Notes under the pieces: generated by a model
What the model saw: the letters and a program-made list of their open reading frames with translations, nothing else
What the model was told of the DNA's origin: nothing
Database searches by the model: none
In this document: in pieces, positions 23,806-35,682 of the stretch
How the letters are laid out: the number at the start of each line of letters is the position of its first letter
Numbering within the stretch: position 1 is the first letter of the stretch
Position numbers and translations under genes: made by a program
Source: Whalleya microplaca
Taxonomy: Eukaryota > Ascomycota > Sordariomycetes > Xylariales > Xylariaceae
DNA: 64,000 nucleotides
Direction of reading: 5' to 3'
Assembly: GCA_022497155.1 (NCBI GenBank)
Contig: MU385713.1
Coordinates: 1,449,494-1,513,493, forward strand

Positions 23806-24699
23806 TTCAAACTATTACGTTATCGGGCTCTTATTTTAATAGATTATAGTACGGATTTTTTTATACTCTATTAAAATCCGCCTTTATAAAATACTATATA
23901 TACGTACTTAATTAATTAGTCCCTCCTACGTCTTCGGGCCGCCGTCTGTCGCCTCGACGCAGGTTTATTATTATTAGGGTAATCTAAATCGAATCGATTT
24001 TTTTTTGCCGCTTATTTTTATAATATTAGTCGGACAGGAGAGCTAACTACCTTTAGATTATTTATATAAAACTTATCTAATTTAACTATAACGTTCTTAA
24101 AATTCCGAACGGGATATTATTTATTATCGGCATTTTATTTAATTTATTTAACCTTATATTAAAACTTGTAATAATATAGTCGTAACGTTAATACTATTTC
24201 CATAATTTATTCTTTTTTTACGTCTAATTTAACCATCTAGCTAGCTAGATTTTCGGACTTTTATTTTAAGAAAAAGTTATTCGGGTATCGCCGTAAGCGG
24301 TCGGTATAATATAAGCGGGAAGCCCTTTATATATTAAGAACCTTTAACCGAAACGTATCGTTAAATAGTCGTTTCTCGATTTTAAAATGCTATTACGTTA
24401 ATAAAAAATTAAGCTTATTAAAAAGACAGTTAATATATTACAACTACTATTTTTTAACAATAAAAATATAATCGCCTATATCAAAATCGGGTTCTCGGCG
24501 GTACTTATTAGTCTATTATATTATCCGTTTTTAAGCCTTAGCAATAACTTTATATATAATTATCACATAATTATATATTTCCCGCATTTAATTTTACGCT
24601 TCTTTTTTAAAAAGCCTTTCCTTAAGTAAAAGGTTTATTATACTCTCGGCTTTTATTTATCGCTACTAATCGAAATAAAATAATATCGGGAAGCTTATT

Positions 24700-26840
24700 T
24701 TTACTTTATAAGGGGACATACCGGTTAACTCATATAATAAAGCGGCTTACGCATAGTTTATAACTAATAATACGCTTAATTAATTATTTTATTAGTAATT
24801 AATAAACAGCCGTAACTTTTAATCGATATATATATTTATAATTTCAACTTACCCTATCATTTTATAATATCCTAACGTAACGAACTTTAATTCGATACTT
24901 ATTATTTAAAAGAGTTTATCGGTAAACCTTACTATAAACTAGGGTTTACTATCGCTAACAATACTTTTAGGGATACTAAAAATACAAAAAGGTCCGTTAT
25001 AATATATATACATAACATCGCGCGTCATCGCTTCTCGGATATATATTATCGACTAAGCTTATTTTCCCAAGCAGTCGATAACAATAAAAACGTTATTACG
25101 TCCTTTTTTATTTTTAGGCATTATTTTAAAATTTATAACAATATAATCCCATACTTTTTCCGGAATAAATAAAAAATAAAGAAAACCGGGGGTTTTATCG
25201 CAAAATACCTTTATAAAACAGCATTTAAAACAATTAGCTATAAACGTATTAACGTTTTAAAATATCCCTAGCTACTAATATTATATAACAATAAGCTTCC
25301 GGGTTTTATTTTTTCCCGGGTATGCCGTAAATAATCGACTATATACCTTTTTTAAAAGTCGGGCGCATAATTTATTCTTATTAGACATAATTAACCGCGT
25401 CCCGCATAATATAAGGCTATTAGTATCTTATCATAAGCCTAAAAAATTATTATATATTTTCGCACAATAGATTTCGAAATCAAGGTTATCCCTATTTTTT
25501 TATAATATTTCGTTAATAAATATTATACTTAAACTTTTTAATAAAAAAAACTCCGTATTATTTAAAACTAAAATCTCTAAAGAAAGGCTTACCCTTACAT
25601 ATAAAACATTTTCTTATAGCTTTTAAATTTTAGTTAAAGCCATTAACCGGAATAAGGCCTTATATTTTTGGTTTAATATTTTCGCTTTTTAAATACGCAA
25701 TAATTCTAGTTTACGTAAAATAACATCCGCTACTACATTATCTTTTCCTAGTTAATAAATAATAATAAAGTTATACTCCGCTAATATTTCCGACCAGCTT
25801 ACTTATCGCAAGTTAAAATGCTATTTAACCCTAAAATATTCTAATATATAATAATTAATAATAACTAAAAAAAAAATAACTTATATTTTAATAAGCTCCG
25901 CCCGCTAAACTTATAAAATACGGACTATTATAAGCATTTTTTTATTATATATATTATAGTTTAACTTAGCGCTATATATTATTTCTAAGTAAAATATATA
26001 TAAATATCATTCGCTATTATTTCCTCGTTACAATAATACGCCCGCTAATACTCCATTAAACGCGTCGGTTTTTACTTTTATATCCCTACTATAACTAAAG
26101 TATATTAATAAAGAGGCATTAGTTAAGTTATTTTTTAATCGCTAAAATATAATTTCGCAATATTTATCCTAGTCTTATCGGACTCCTATCCTCGTTAGCT
26201 AAAAAAGCGGCTTAACTATCTTATTATATTCCGGTATAAATTTTCGGTAAAAATTATAAAATCCTAAAAACAACTATACTTTTCGCACTCGCTTTAAAAC
26301 AGCTTAATTTTAGACTATTTACATTTTAACGGGGTTAACGCATATTTTATTTATACTTATAATATACCCTAAAAATTTCATTTAAATAACGTAAAATTTA
26401 CATTTTTTAAAATTTGCCTAAAATCCGGCGTCTTTTAATCGTTAAAAAACTTTCTTTACGTAAATACAGTATTTCTTAATCGACTTTAAAAAAATTAAAA
26501 TATCGTTTATATATATATTATAAAAATCGTTAAAAAAATCAAATAACGCGTTATTAATATACCGTTAAAAAATAAAAAGTCCGTTTATAAGCCCGAAAAA
26601 AAAAACTTTATATTTATACGTACTATATTATATTCGAAATATCGTAAGGTCTTCGTCCTTTAATTACATACAAATATAATAAAAAGCCTATCGGACGTTA
26701 ATTTTTATAAAGATTTTAGCTTTAAAAATCCGTACTAAAGTTTTTTTAATAAGTAGTAAAAAATATTTATCCTTTTTTATAAGTACGTTTAACTTCTAGT
26801 AATTTATATAAAACCGTAATCCGCCATTAACTTTAGATAT
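24700..26840 (-). pseudogene. Gypsy pol relic: reverse transcriptase, RNase H, integrase
   Basis: Reading the minus strand from about 26,840 downwards through many stops gives, in order, the reverse-transcriptase fingers/palm region, the connection and RNase H domain (to about 25.6 kb) and an integrase DDE core (about 25.1-24.7 kb). This is the order of Ty3/Gypsy pol. Stops and missense changes are those expected from RIP. It lies between the direct repeats at 23,471 and 30,149. Confidence 0.85.
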
Positions 26841-29800
26841 AAACAATATAAAAGCTGCCTAAAAAATCGAACTAAAAACAATAAATCTTTTACGTAAATT
26901 TTTATTAAAATACTCGCGTATTACCTTTAACTTATTTAATAATATCTTATATAAAAGGCTATACCTTAAGTCTATAGCTAACTTCCCTTTTTCCCATTTT
27001 ATTTTATAGTTAAAAACACAATTAGGCAATAAAATATTTAAGTTAACCTTACTAAAAGTACAAAATAAACTCCGGTACTCCTTTAAAACAGCTTCCTAAG
27101 CCTTTTTTTTTAAATCTTCCGCTTTTTCTTTAAAAAAAGCTTCGTTTTTTTTATTATATATTAACCGGTCGATTTTATATAATATAATTATATATATATA
27201 AATCTTACGTACCGCCTTAAAAAAAAGTTCTATATTAATAACTGCTATATTCATTAGTCGCTACTTATATTAACCGATCGCATCTTTTCTTAATTTATAG
27301 GCGCCTTTTATATTATATTCCTATTTATTTTTTTTTTTTTTCTCGGCATACCTTTTTTATGAGATAGGGAATATATCGGGAGGTTAAGGTTTAAGATATA
27401 AATCCCGATTTATAGACTTTTACTATACAGATTTAAGCTTACGCTTTTAGAAATATCGTTAGAAAATTTCCTTCGGCCGCTAGCCAATAAGTATTATCGG
27501 CTTTAGCGGTAATTATTTTAGGCGACGGCGTAATTCCTCTAATTCTCGAACTCGCTATCGCATAACCTTTATCGTCTTTTTAGTAAGCCCGCGCTTTTAT
27601 ATCTAACGCTTCCGTATTTAAAAAGCCCGGCTATCGGCTCGTCATTTTTTATTCTTATTTAATACTTTATTACGCTAATCGGCGTCTATTTAAAAAGAAT
27701 TATCCTTAAGGAAATTTCCCGCATCTCTTATATTAAGGTTATAAGGGCTTAGTATATTATTATACGGCATGCTCTCGGGATATATTAATTACTAACGTTA
27801 ACAATTTACTAATATATCTTTTTTAACTAACCAGCCTTTTTTTAAAATCAAGTTATACTTTGTATTTATTATAAAAAAAACCTTATTATAAAAAGTACGA
27901 CCGTTTATTTACAGGTTTAGTCGCAAAGCCTCGTTAATTACTTAGACACCCTTTCTATCATACCTTCCGATATAACCTAGAATAAACCCCGTAACAACTT
28001 CCGGGCATAAATATTACTTAACTTTCTTTATAAAAAATCTACTCATTATAATATAAACGTTTACTTTAATATTACTAAATGTATTTTTTATTTTTAATAA
28101 AAAGCTATATATTAATAATATATACTTTAATAAAAAAAAAGTGCCACTTAAATAAACGCTTAAGAAATCCCTAGGAACCCCTATTATTAAACTAGCTAAA
28201 TTAATTTATAATATCTCGGCCCTAAAAATAAAGTTTAATTATCTTAAAATATTACATTTCCCGGCTCCTCTTTAATCCGATCTTTTGCCGAAACTTTTAT
28301 AATTTTTTTAAACTTAATAAACTTTATAAAAAAAGCATTAATACAAGCGGCTTTATTTATTATAAATTAGTTAAAGCGCTAATTAAAATATAGCAAGTAT
28401 AAATAATTAATTTTATTATACCTCTCGTTATAGCAATTAAAGTATCGCCCCCGGAGCTTTACTAATTCGGCGCTATTCCGAAAAAGAGGGTAAATATAAA
28501 CCTTAAAAGGGGTAATTACTATATTACCCGACTTACTCAAACTAAAGATTAGTTGCAGGTTTTTCTCGGAAGCGCGCTTGTTATTTATACGGGTGAATCC
28601 CGAGGCTTAAGGCTTAAACGTTAGCTTTATTATTATAATAGTCTTAGTAGCTTATATTATATTACATACCTTATTAGCCATTTAAAAAGTAAATACAATT
28701 TCGGCGCAATAAATAATATAATAATTAAAATTATAAAATAAGCTAAAATACTAAACAGCTATTTTAATTTATAAATAATAAATAAGTCGGCTATAAAATT
28801 TTTTTTTCTATTTATCGTAATATAGCTGCCGTTTCTCCGCTAGCGCAACAAATTTATTACGGAATTTCTGGAAATTTTTAAATATTCTTATCTAAAACTC
28901 GACAAATTTAGCTTTTACTTATCAAACGCTATTAAAATTATGCCATTCCTTTTAAAAATATTCCATTAATGCCGTAAACGTAATTAAATAATACAAGTTA
29001 GTAAAATAAAAGTAAGGTTTTAGCTATATTAACATATATCTTTAAATATACAATTTAATAACTACTATACATATATAATTAGTCGGGAAATAATCGGCGT
29101 TAATAAACAATTAGTTTTCTTACTTACAGTATCACATCTCGAAAGTAACGGTATTACAATTAACCTCGCCGTAATAAATAGGGACATTAACTTTTGTCGT
29201 CTTTTTTTTACTCACACCAAATTTTAATACACTCCGTCGAAAACCCTAAGTTAACAAATCGGTTATAACTTAATTAGCCTTATTTAAGCATATATTAAAA
29301 TCATCGATTTAAATATTTTATCGTTCGATTTTTTTTTATAAATCTTTAATTATCTCGTCCTAAGCTTTGCCTATTTAAAGGCCTAGTCGGACCAAAACAT
29401 CCGCGCTTAAAAAGTAATTTTTTGCTATAAAATTAACAATCTAGGTTTGCTGGAAAAAGGCCATTAACATAATAATACGGAATCGAATTTTATAAAAAAA
29501 AACGTCGGGATCGGCCGAACACATTTTAAAAAATGCTAATTTAATAAAAGTTCCGTTTATTATAAAAAAGGCTTTTTTACTTAATTTAATAAAAGCCTTA
29601 AATAAAAAAGTAAAGCCTTCCCCGCCTTTTATATAAATATTACTAGCGTATAATTTAATACGCGCCTTAAGGTTATCTAAAAAAGTATTAATTATTAAAA
29701 AGTATATTCCTTTTTTAAATTCCTTATTTTTAACCATCTACTTAAAATTTTAATACGTTAGAAAAGTTTCCTAGTTCTTTTCTCCTTCACATAATATCTA

Positions 29801-30148
29801 AATCATTTAATTAAAATCTTTTAAAATATATTAACGTCCCTTAACGGCTTAATATCTAAAAGCGGTTTTAAAACCCTTAAAGCGATCGGTCGGTATTACC
29901 TTTCACATTTTTTAGGCATTATAAATAATAGTATCGCGCGCATTAGCGCGTTCTTAATTAGTAGGCGACATTTTAATTATCCGCTAATCGGGTTAATCGT
30001 TAATAATATATATAGGGATTATATAACCGGGGTTACTAGTACTTAAGACGCGTTCTTATAATAATATTTATCAATTAATCAAATCGGGTATTAAGGAACT
30101 TAAGCCTTTTTAAACTATATAATAGGTTTAATTTATTTATATTTATAT

Positions 30149-30373
30149 ATAAACTACTATAACTAAAGGCAGGACTTTAATATAAGTACTAATTATATAT
30201 TTACAAATAAATAAAAAAAAAAGCTATTTCGGACTATAAGAATTGCTTAAAAAACTTAAGCCGGATGCCCCGCCGGGCAGTAACCATTCTGCCGTACTAT
30301 TACCGATTGACATATAGGAGTACGTAGCAACAGGTGGTCCGTACACCACACAAGTACGTACCTCCCGTAACTA
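30149..30373 (-). repeat. LTR-like direct repeat, right copy (5' LTR of the minus-strand Gypsy element)
   Basis: Direct-repeat partner of 23471-23696 and slightly less mutated. Immediately to the right (30,375-30,410) the minus strand reads GCGACTTAGTGGTTTAAGCG, close to an RNA polymerase III A box, giving a second tRNA-like fragment next to this repeat family. Confidence 0.8.
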
Positions 30374-30809
30374 TACCTAAGTTTAACGCTTAAACCACTA
30401 AGTCGCAGGTTAAATTACAGGTTAGTTTAAATGTTATAAAGCTTTTTAATTAGTTATTAATTAACTTTTCGGGCTTTTATAACTGGTTTATATTTGCGAA
30501 TTTAAAATTATTAATTTCGAGTAATCTAAGTTTTAATAATAAAATTACTAAATTAAGTCCTTTATATTCTCAAAGTTTTTAAAGGGTTTTTAAATGTTTT
30601 TTTTATATAGGTAATATTACTATTTAACGAGGTATTATATCTGATTTTTAATTTTGCGAAAATTTAATATAGTTTCGATAAAGTAGGTCTTTTAATTAAG
30701 AAGTTTTTAAGTAAATTAAATAAGTACATTTTTAGGGGCTAATTTTAATATAAAGATATAGAAAACTAAGTAAATCCTTATTTCGGGGAGGTTAAATTAA
30801 TAGTTAATT

Positions 30810-31660
30810 TCGGAAAAAACTTTAATAATTTTATATAGTTTTAGTTTTTTAAAGTTTAGTTTACTGTTAGCCTTTTTAGTTTTAATTTAAGGCATATTCG
30901 ATCCGGAATTTTATCGTTATTTTAAGAAGTAAACCTTATTTTTTTGTAAAAAAATAAAGCCCTTTATTTTTTTAGAGTTATAATAATATAACATGCGTTA
31001 TTAGATAAATTAAAGTTAGCTTTAAAACATGGAATATAATATCTTTATTTTTATAGCTATTTTTTCTGCTTGGGAAGCTATAGCTATAATAACTAAAACT
31101 TTAATAAATAATTTTTCTAATCGGGAGGTGTCGGCTTCCTGTTTATAAATTACGACGTAAAAAAAGATAGTTATATTTTTATTAACTAAAATATTATAAG
31201 CTATTTAAGCTAAGGGAAATAATTTAACCTAATTATTTTATTAATAATTTATATAACTGCGGAAATACTATTTTAATATCTAATTAAGCCTTTCGGTTTA
31301 TCTATTTAATTAGGGGTAATAAGCTATAAAAAACTTAAACTTAACTTCTGTTTTTTTAAAGAAATTAGTTTTAAACTTAAAGGTAAATAGCTTATTATAG
31401 TCGGAAATAATTTTTTGCGGTAATTCGTATTTATCGAAGAAGTTTTTAATAAAGGCATAAGCAAATTATTTTGCGGTATAAGTTTTTTTATAAAAAAGGA
31501 AATATCCGTATTTTATAAGTTAGTTTATAATTACCTATATTTTATTATACTGTACTTCTATTACTAGATTAGTGGATAAAGGGAGTGATGTAATAAAATC
31601 TTATATTATGGTATATTAAGCTTAGCTAGGGATTTTAATAAGCTGGAGTAATTTATAAGG
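30810..31660 (-). pseudogene. Second Gypsy integrase relic
   Basis: Minus-strand translation through stops shows an integrase catalytic core followed by a C-terminal region typical of chromovirus/Gypsy integrases. It belongs to a different element from the pol relic at 24.7-26.8 kb because it lies outside that element's LTR pair. Heavily RIP-mutated. Confidence 0.75.
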
Positions 31661-31724
31661 CTTATGTTTGCTAGCTTTAGTTTTAAAATAGCTAGTACTA
31701 AAAATAGCCACAATTATAAACATA

Positions 31725-32716
31725 TATAAATTCCTAGGATTTATTAATTACGTCCGACTATTAATAACTAGCTTTAAGAAAATCGCAACACTCTTTATAA
31801 ACTTAACGAAAAAAAAGTTTTAAGGAAAAGAATTCCTAGTTTTACTAAAAGCATAAGAAGCTTTTTAGAAATTAAAAGATATAATTACTTCAGACCTTAT
31901 AGTCCGACTTCCGAATTTAACTAAACCTAAATAAATAAAAATAAACGCCTCCGATAACATATTAGGAGCAGTATTTAAATAACGAGAAAATAACGGAAAA
32001 TAATACCTAGTAGCTTATTATTTAAAAGTCTTATAAAGACCACCCTTATAATACTTTATTTATAACAAAAAATTAATAGCTATTACTTTTATACTTAAAA
32101 AATGGGAACTTTTTTTATTAGGATTAGCAAAACTATTCGACATTTACTCCGATTATAAAAATTTTACCCGATTTATAACCTCGCAAAAACTCGGTTATAA
32201 ATAAGAGATATGGCTTACGTTTTTCTCGAAATTTAATTTTAAAATTTATTACATTAAAGGAAAAAAAAACGTCTAAGCTAATATCTTTAATAGAAAAAGT
32301 GACTATAATTTTAAGATTCCTAAAAAAAACATTTAAATGTTTACCCCGCGGAAAAATAAAAGCATTTAAATAAAAAACCCCCCCAAAAAATCAAAATAAC
32401 ACATTAATATAATACTTAAAGAATTCGACGAATAATTATAAGCCAAGTTTTTTTAAGCTTATAATAAACACGAAAAAAAAACTTATAACTTAAATAACGA
32501 TGGAATACTAACTTATCGTAAGAGAATATATATCTTAAAAACTTTATAAAAAAAGTTCACTTAACATTTTTACGAAAACGCCTTTTATAAACATTAGGGA
32601 ATCTTTAAAACCTTAAAACGACTATAAACCACTTACGATTTCCCCCGATTACGCCAGACAGTTAAGAAGACTGTCAACGAATGTGTTATATGTAATAAGA
32701 CCTGTGGTAACGGCTT
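31725..32716 (+). pseudogene. Gypsy RNase H and integrase zinc-binding relic, plus strand
   Basis: Plus-strand reading through stops gives the end of a reverse-transcriptase connection, an RNase H domain (31.75-32.33 kb) and an H2C2 integrase zinc-binding region (about 32,560-32,716) with visible CVIC motif. The last 70-80 bases are free of RIP and GC-normal. The frame is cut off exactly where the intact LTR-like repeat starts at 32,717, so the rest of integrase is missing. Confidence 0.82.
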
Positions 32717-32964
32717 TGTTACATTTTAATCGCTGGCTAGCAAAGAGAGACTATCTAAGGGACAGCGAAACACAGTCCTTTTATATCTGAATAGCTTCTT
32801 AGTAAAATGGGACTTGATTGCCAAGCCATCATCTCTTGGCAACCAGTTGGTTGCCAAGCCATTTCCTCTTGGCAACCAGTTGGTTGCCAAGCCTTTTCTT
32901 CTTGGCAACCATAAATCACGTGGTAGCTGGTTGCGGGGATATTTAGGAATGGGTGGTTGTAACA
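32717..32964 (+). repeat. Intact right copy of the 248-bp LTR-like repeat
   Basis: Begins TGTTACA and ends TGTAACA, the short inverted TG...CA ends of an LTR. It contains three near-identical units of CTTGGCAACCAGTTGGTTGCCAAGCC type (each an internal palindrome) between 32,815 and 32,910. Composition is normal. The RIP-mutated homologue is at 22,622-22,869. The LTR may extend further right, since TATA-like CTATATAAG follows at about 33,035 and a second TGTCACA end occurs near 33,160. Confidence 0.85.
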
Positions 32965-33783
32965 ATTACCAGACGGTAGCTATATCGGCAACAGACTAAA
33001 TACGTACCAGGAATACGTACCGCGGCAGCAGGTCTATATAAGACCTGTCGCCGACCTTTAGACTGAGATTGAAACTTAGAACTATAAGCAACCTCAGAGG
33101 CCCTAAAGAAATATTAGCTAAATTGATATATTCCAAGCCCTGATTACAGCCCTTGTCACAGATGGCGCGGCCGGCCTGATGAATGTTTCTGGGCCCGCTT
33201 AAAACGAGGGCTTACTGTGTCGCACCAGGTAGAAGGGGCTCACGTAGCTATCGCCTGTAGGCTCATTGTAATCAAGACGACACGGCTTCCTCTATCACGT
33301 CTCTCATATACTACTGGCACGATAGGGATGACGGATTACGGGGATGTGTGGCTGTGATAATTCAGGTGGCTGGGACGCCCCACATGGCTGTGGCTTATAT
33401 ATAGGAGGCTTTGCCTCCTACTCTGACTCTAGTGATGATACTTCTCTAATAATAACTACTATACTACTCATAACCTGCGTCTATTTCATCAGGGGATGTT
33501 GGCTGCGCTAGGTGTGGTTCCTATTGAAGCTGTCTGCTGTATATATCTGTATGCTTTATGTAGTTGTTGATGGATGGATCAGTCGAGGTGTGAGGTTGTG
33601 CAGCTACCAGATATATGGTGAGGTGCTTAGTCAGCTATGAGCTATCCCATGACATCCTCTATGGCACGGATAGATTCCGGAAGCAGGATAGCAAGCGCCC
33701 TTTGAGATATAAAGGTATGAGAAACTATTGATATATATCATGAACCACTGTGGTGAAGGTTAAATCATTTACTTCCTCGCCAC
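32965..33783. other. Intergenic region between retroelement and gene cluster
   Basis: No gene. Sequence to about 33,160 is LTR-like. A perfect hairpin TAGGAGGCTTTGCCTCCTA sits at 33,402-33,420 in another retroelement-like stretch (TATATA just before it). The rest is untranslated DNA downstream of the FAD monooxygenase gene. Confidence 0.45.
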
Positions 33784-35249
33784 TTACGTCGCCTGCTTCG
33801 GCAACCATCCTATCCAAGTTCTGACCTTGGCCAGCGCAGAAGTAGCCCAGAACGATACGGCACTCCATATAGAAACGTAAAACGGCCGCTGAAAAAATTC
33901 CCCAAACCACACGCTCCGCCTCCAATGCAGGTACGCAGCTGTGGTGACTTGGTACTCCCATTCATCTGCGGTCAGCTCACCCGTAACCAACCTCTCGGTC
34001 AAAAAAGTATGGTACGCAGCTTGGTTTGTGGAGAAGGCAATGTGTGGGCGCAGAAGGGTTGACGCGTCGCCGACGAGCAGGACTTTGCCTCCCGCAAAGG
34101 ACGAGCGTGGGGAGCAATAATCCGTGATTAGGTGTAGGAAAGGCGAGGCGATCTTCTCAATGACTTCGAGGTACGGAGGCGCGAAAAGCGCTTTCGCATA
34201 AGTCTTTTGAATTTCCCAAACTTCAGGGCGAACTCTTCCAGGTGGTAGCTTAGTGTAGTGCCGCTTACCGTCAACGTCGGTCATGATGCTGTCCAGGGAG
34301 GAAAGCGAAACGTTGGTGTACCAACAGAAGTTTAAGACACGTTTACCAGGCTCAATGGAGCCGCTGCTTCCAGGGATGTTGTAACTATGTAATGCATTAG
34401 TGATTCCTGCAATAATGTGACAAATGATGTAAGCATTTCAACTTACAGAATCACGTGCCCCCCTTCACCGTCCAGCATCGAATAGGTTATGTTCGCCCGG
34501 AACATCTCTCGCGTTTCTTCGCTCACCTGATCCTCTGACACCACACCACGCCATGCTATATATCCCGAATACTTGCGATCTATTTGCAAGAATGACCTAC
34601 GAACTACGGAGTTGGGGCCGTCGGCACCGAGTACCAGATCTGCCAGTGCCTGTGTCTCCTTGCCCGAATCCAAATGATCCTTATAGCGGACCATTAACTG
34701 TCCCGTCTCCAACTGTTCCACGTTTACGACCTGCTTCCCAGTTTCATACTTGGCTCTTGCTTTGGTGGCCTTTACATCTTCACCCACTAGTGAGTCTAGT
34801 GCTGGCGGATGTGGAATGTACTCGCTGGCGCGCATGTCGAAATTGGCTCTGAGCCGGAAATAGAGGGCATCCCACGAGGCCATGATTCGGTTGATGCGCA
34901 GGAAAGGATGGACCTTTCCTTGCTGGTCAAGCGACTGCAACTGCACAGACTTGATACCCAAAGGGATCTCAGAGGCGCGATCGTAACGTCTTAGAAATTG
35001 TTGCACGTCGATTCCTAGGCATACTCCTGCCATGTGCGAGACTGGCGCATCGGTTGATGACTGCTCCAGAATGTGGACGGTGCTTCCGAGGCGTTGGAAC
35101 ATTATACCGTGCATGAGTCCGGAAAGTGATCCGCCAACCTGTTTGGGACCATTAGTATGAGGGGTCAAAGCATAGTATTGTGGGATATCTCTTACAATGA
35201 TCACACTTTTGGGTAGCGATGTATGCTTTTCTACATGATGGCCTTCCAT
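33784..35249 (-). CDS. FAD-dependent monooxygenase (aromatic hydroxylase / dihydroxypyridine hydroxylase-like)
   Basis: Predicted 448 residues from exons 35249-35196, 35138-34447 and 34384-33784. Removing the first intron joins SVII to VGGSLSGLMHG, recreating the N-terminal Rossmann FAD motif (residues about 16-26); it has a perfect TACTAAT branch site. The second FAD motif LVGDAS...RPHIAFSTNQAA is at about residues 351-370. Length and motifs fit class A flavoprotein monooxygenases that hydroxylate aromatic or polyketide substrates with NAD(P)H and oxygen. The start MEGHH is preferred over an upstream in-frame Met 30 codons earlier because family members begin just before the Rossmann strand. 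Divergent from the CMD-like gene across a 433-bp shared promoter, and in the polyketide cluster: a tailoring role is inferred. The first intron is 57 nt and stop-free, so unspliced transcripts would still read through. Confidence 0.9.
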
Positions 35250-35682
35250 TTTATGAGTACTCCAGCTTAGTGACATCCTCGGAATGAATGTTTGGAGCGC
35301 GAAAGTCGGATATTCAGTGAGATCCAAGTAAAGGGACACTGACCCGGATTGTCCCGTTGTTATAATGCAGCCCCAGCTTTGGGGGCTGCATGCCAGCCCA
35401 CTTTATAGGTCTGAGGTAGCCTAGGCGGCCATGTTGGGCCGATTGGCTGACCGGGATCAGGTGTCATGTTGGTTGCGAGATGGTGCATGAGGATGGCACA
35501 GCCATGGAGTGAGGGAGGGGAAGAAGAGGGGTGAATGTAGGATAGCCTTGCCGGCAGTATCATCTACCCGTCCGATGTCAGTAAAGCCAATAGTTATAAG
35601 AACATCCTTCCTGTAAACCGCTTTCCTTCCTACAAAGTGCTCTCAGCACTTTACCACGACCTATCTAGTACGCATAAGCATA
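35250..35682. promoter_or_regulatory. Divergent promoter with two palindromes
   Basis: 433 bp between the start codons of the FAD monooxygenase (minus) and CMD-like gene (plus). It contains a perfect 10-bp inverted repeat ATGCAGCCCC-N7-GGGGCTGCAT at 35,365-35,391, and CGG-N10-CCG (also CGGCC-N6-GGCCG) at 35,426-35,441. CGG-N-CCG palindromes are the usual target of fungal Zn2Cys6 activators, so both are candidate cluster-regulator sites. No such regulator gene is in the window. Confidence 0.55.

Larger units (their letters stand above)
22130..32640. mobile_element. RIP-mutated nest of Gypsy-type retrotransposons
   Basis: About 10.5 kb of extremely AT-rich DNA full of TAA/TTA and stop codons. 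Despite this, pol domains can be read through the stops in three places: a minus-strand reverse transcriptase, RNase H and integrase (about 26.8 down to 24.7 kb), a second minus-strand integrase (about 31.66 down to 30.8 kb), and a plus-strand RNase H region running into an integrase zinc-binding region (about 31.73 to 32.7 kb). At least three Gypsy elements are therefore nested or juxtaposed. No frame is intact. The base changes expected from RIP (CpA to TpA on either strand) explain the stops. Confidence 0.88.

Noticed and set aside
29441..29737. 98-codon minus-strand open frame inside the AT-rich block
   Set aside because: Probably a stop-free remnant of a retrotransposon gag region; Lys/Ile/Phe-rich through RIP and not a host gene.
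32717..32964. Solo LTR insertion into the integrase frame with target duplication
   Set aside because: No matching 4-6 bp repeat on the two sides (GGCTT versus ATTAC), so a simple solo insertion is not shown.
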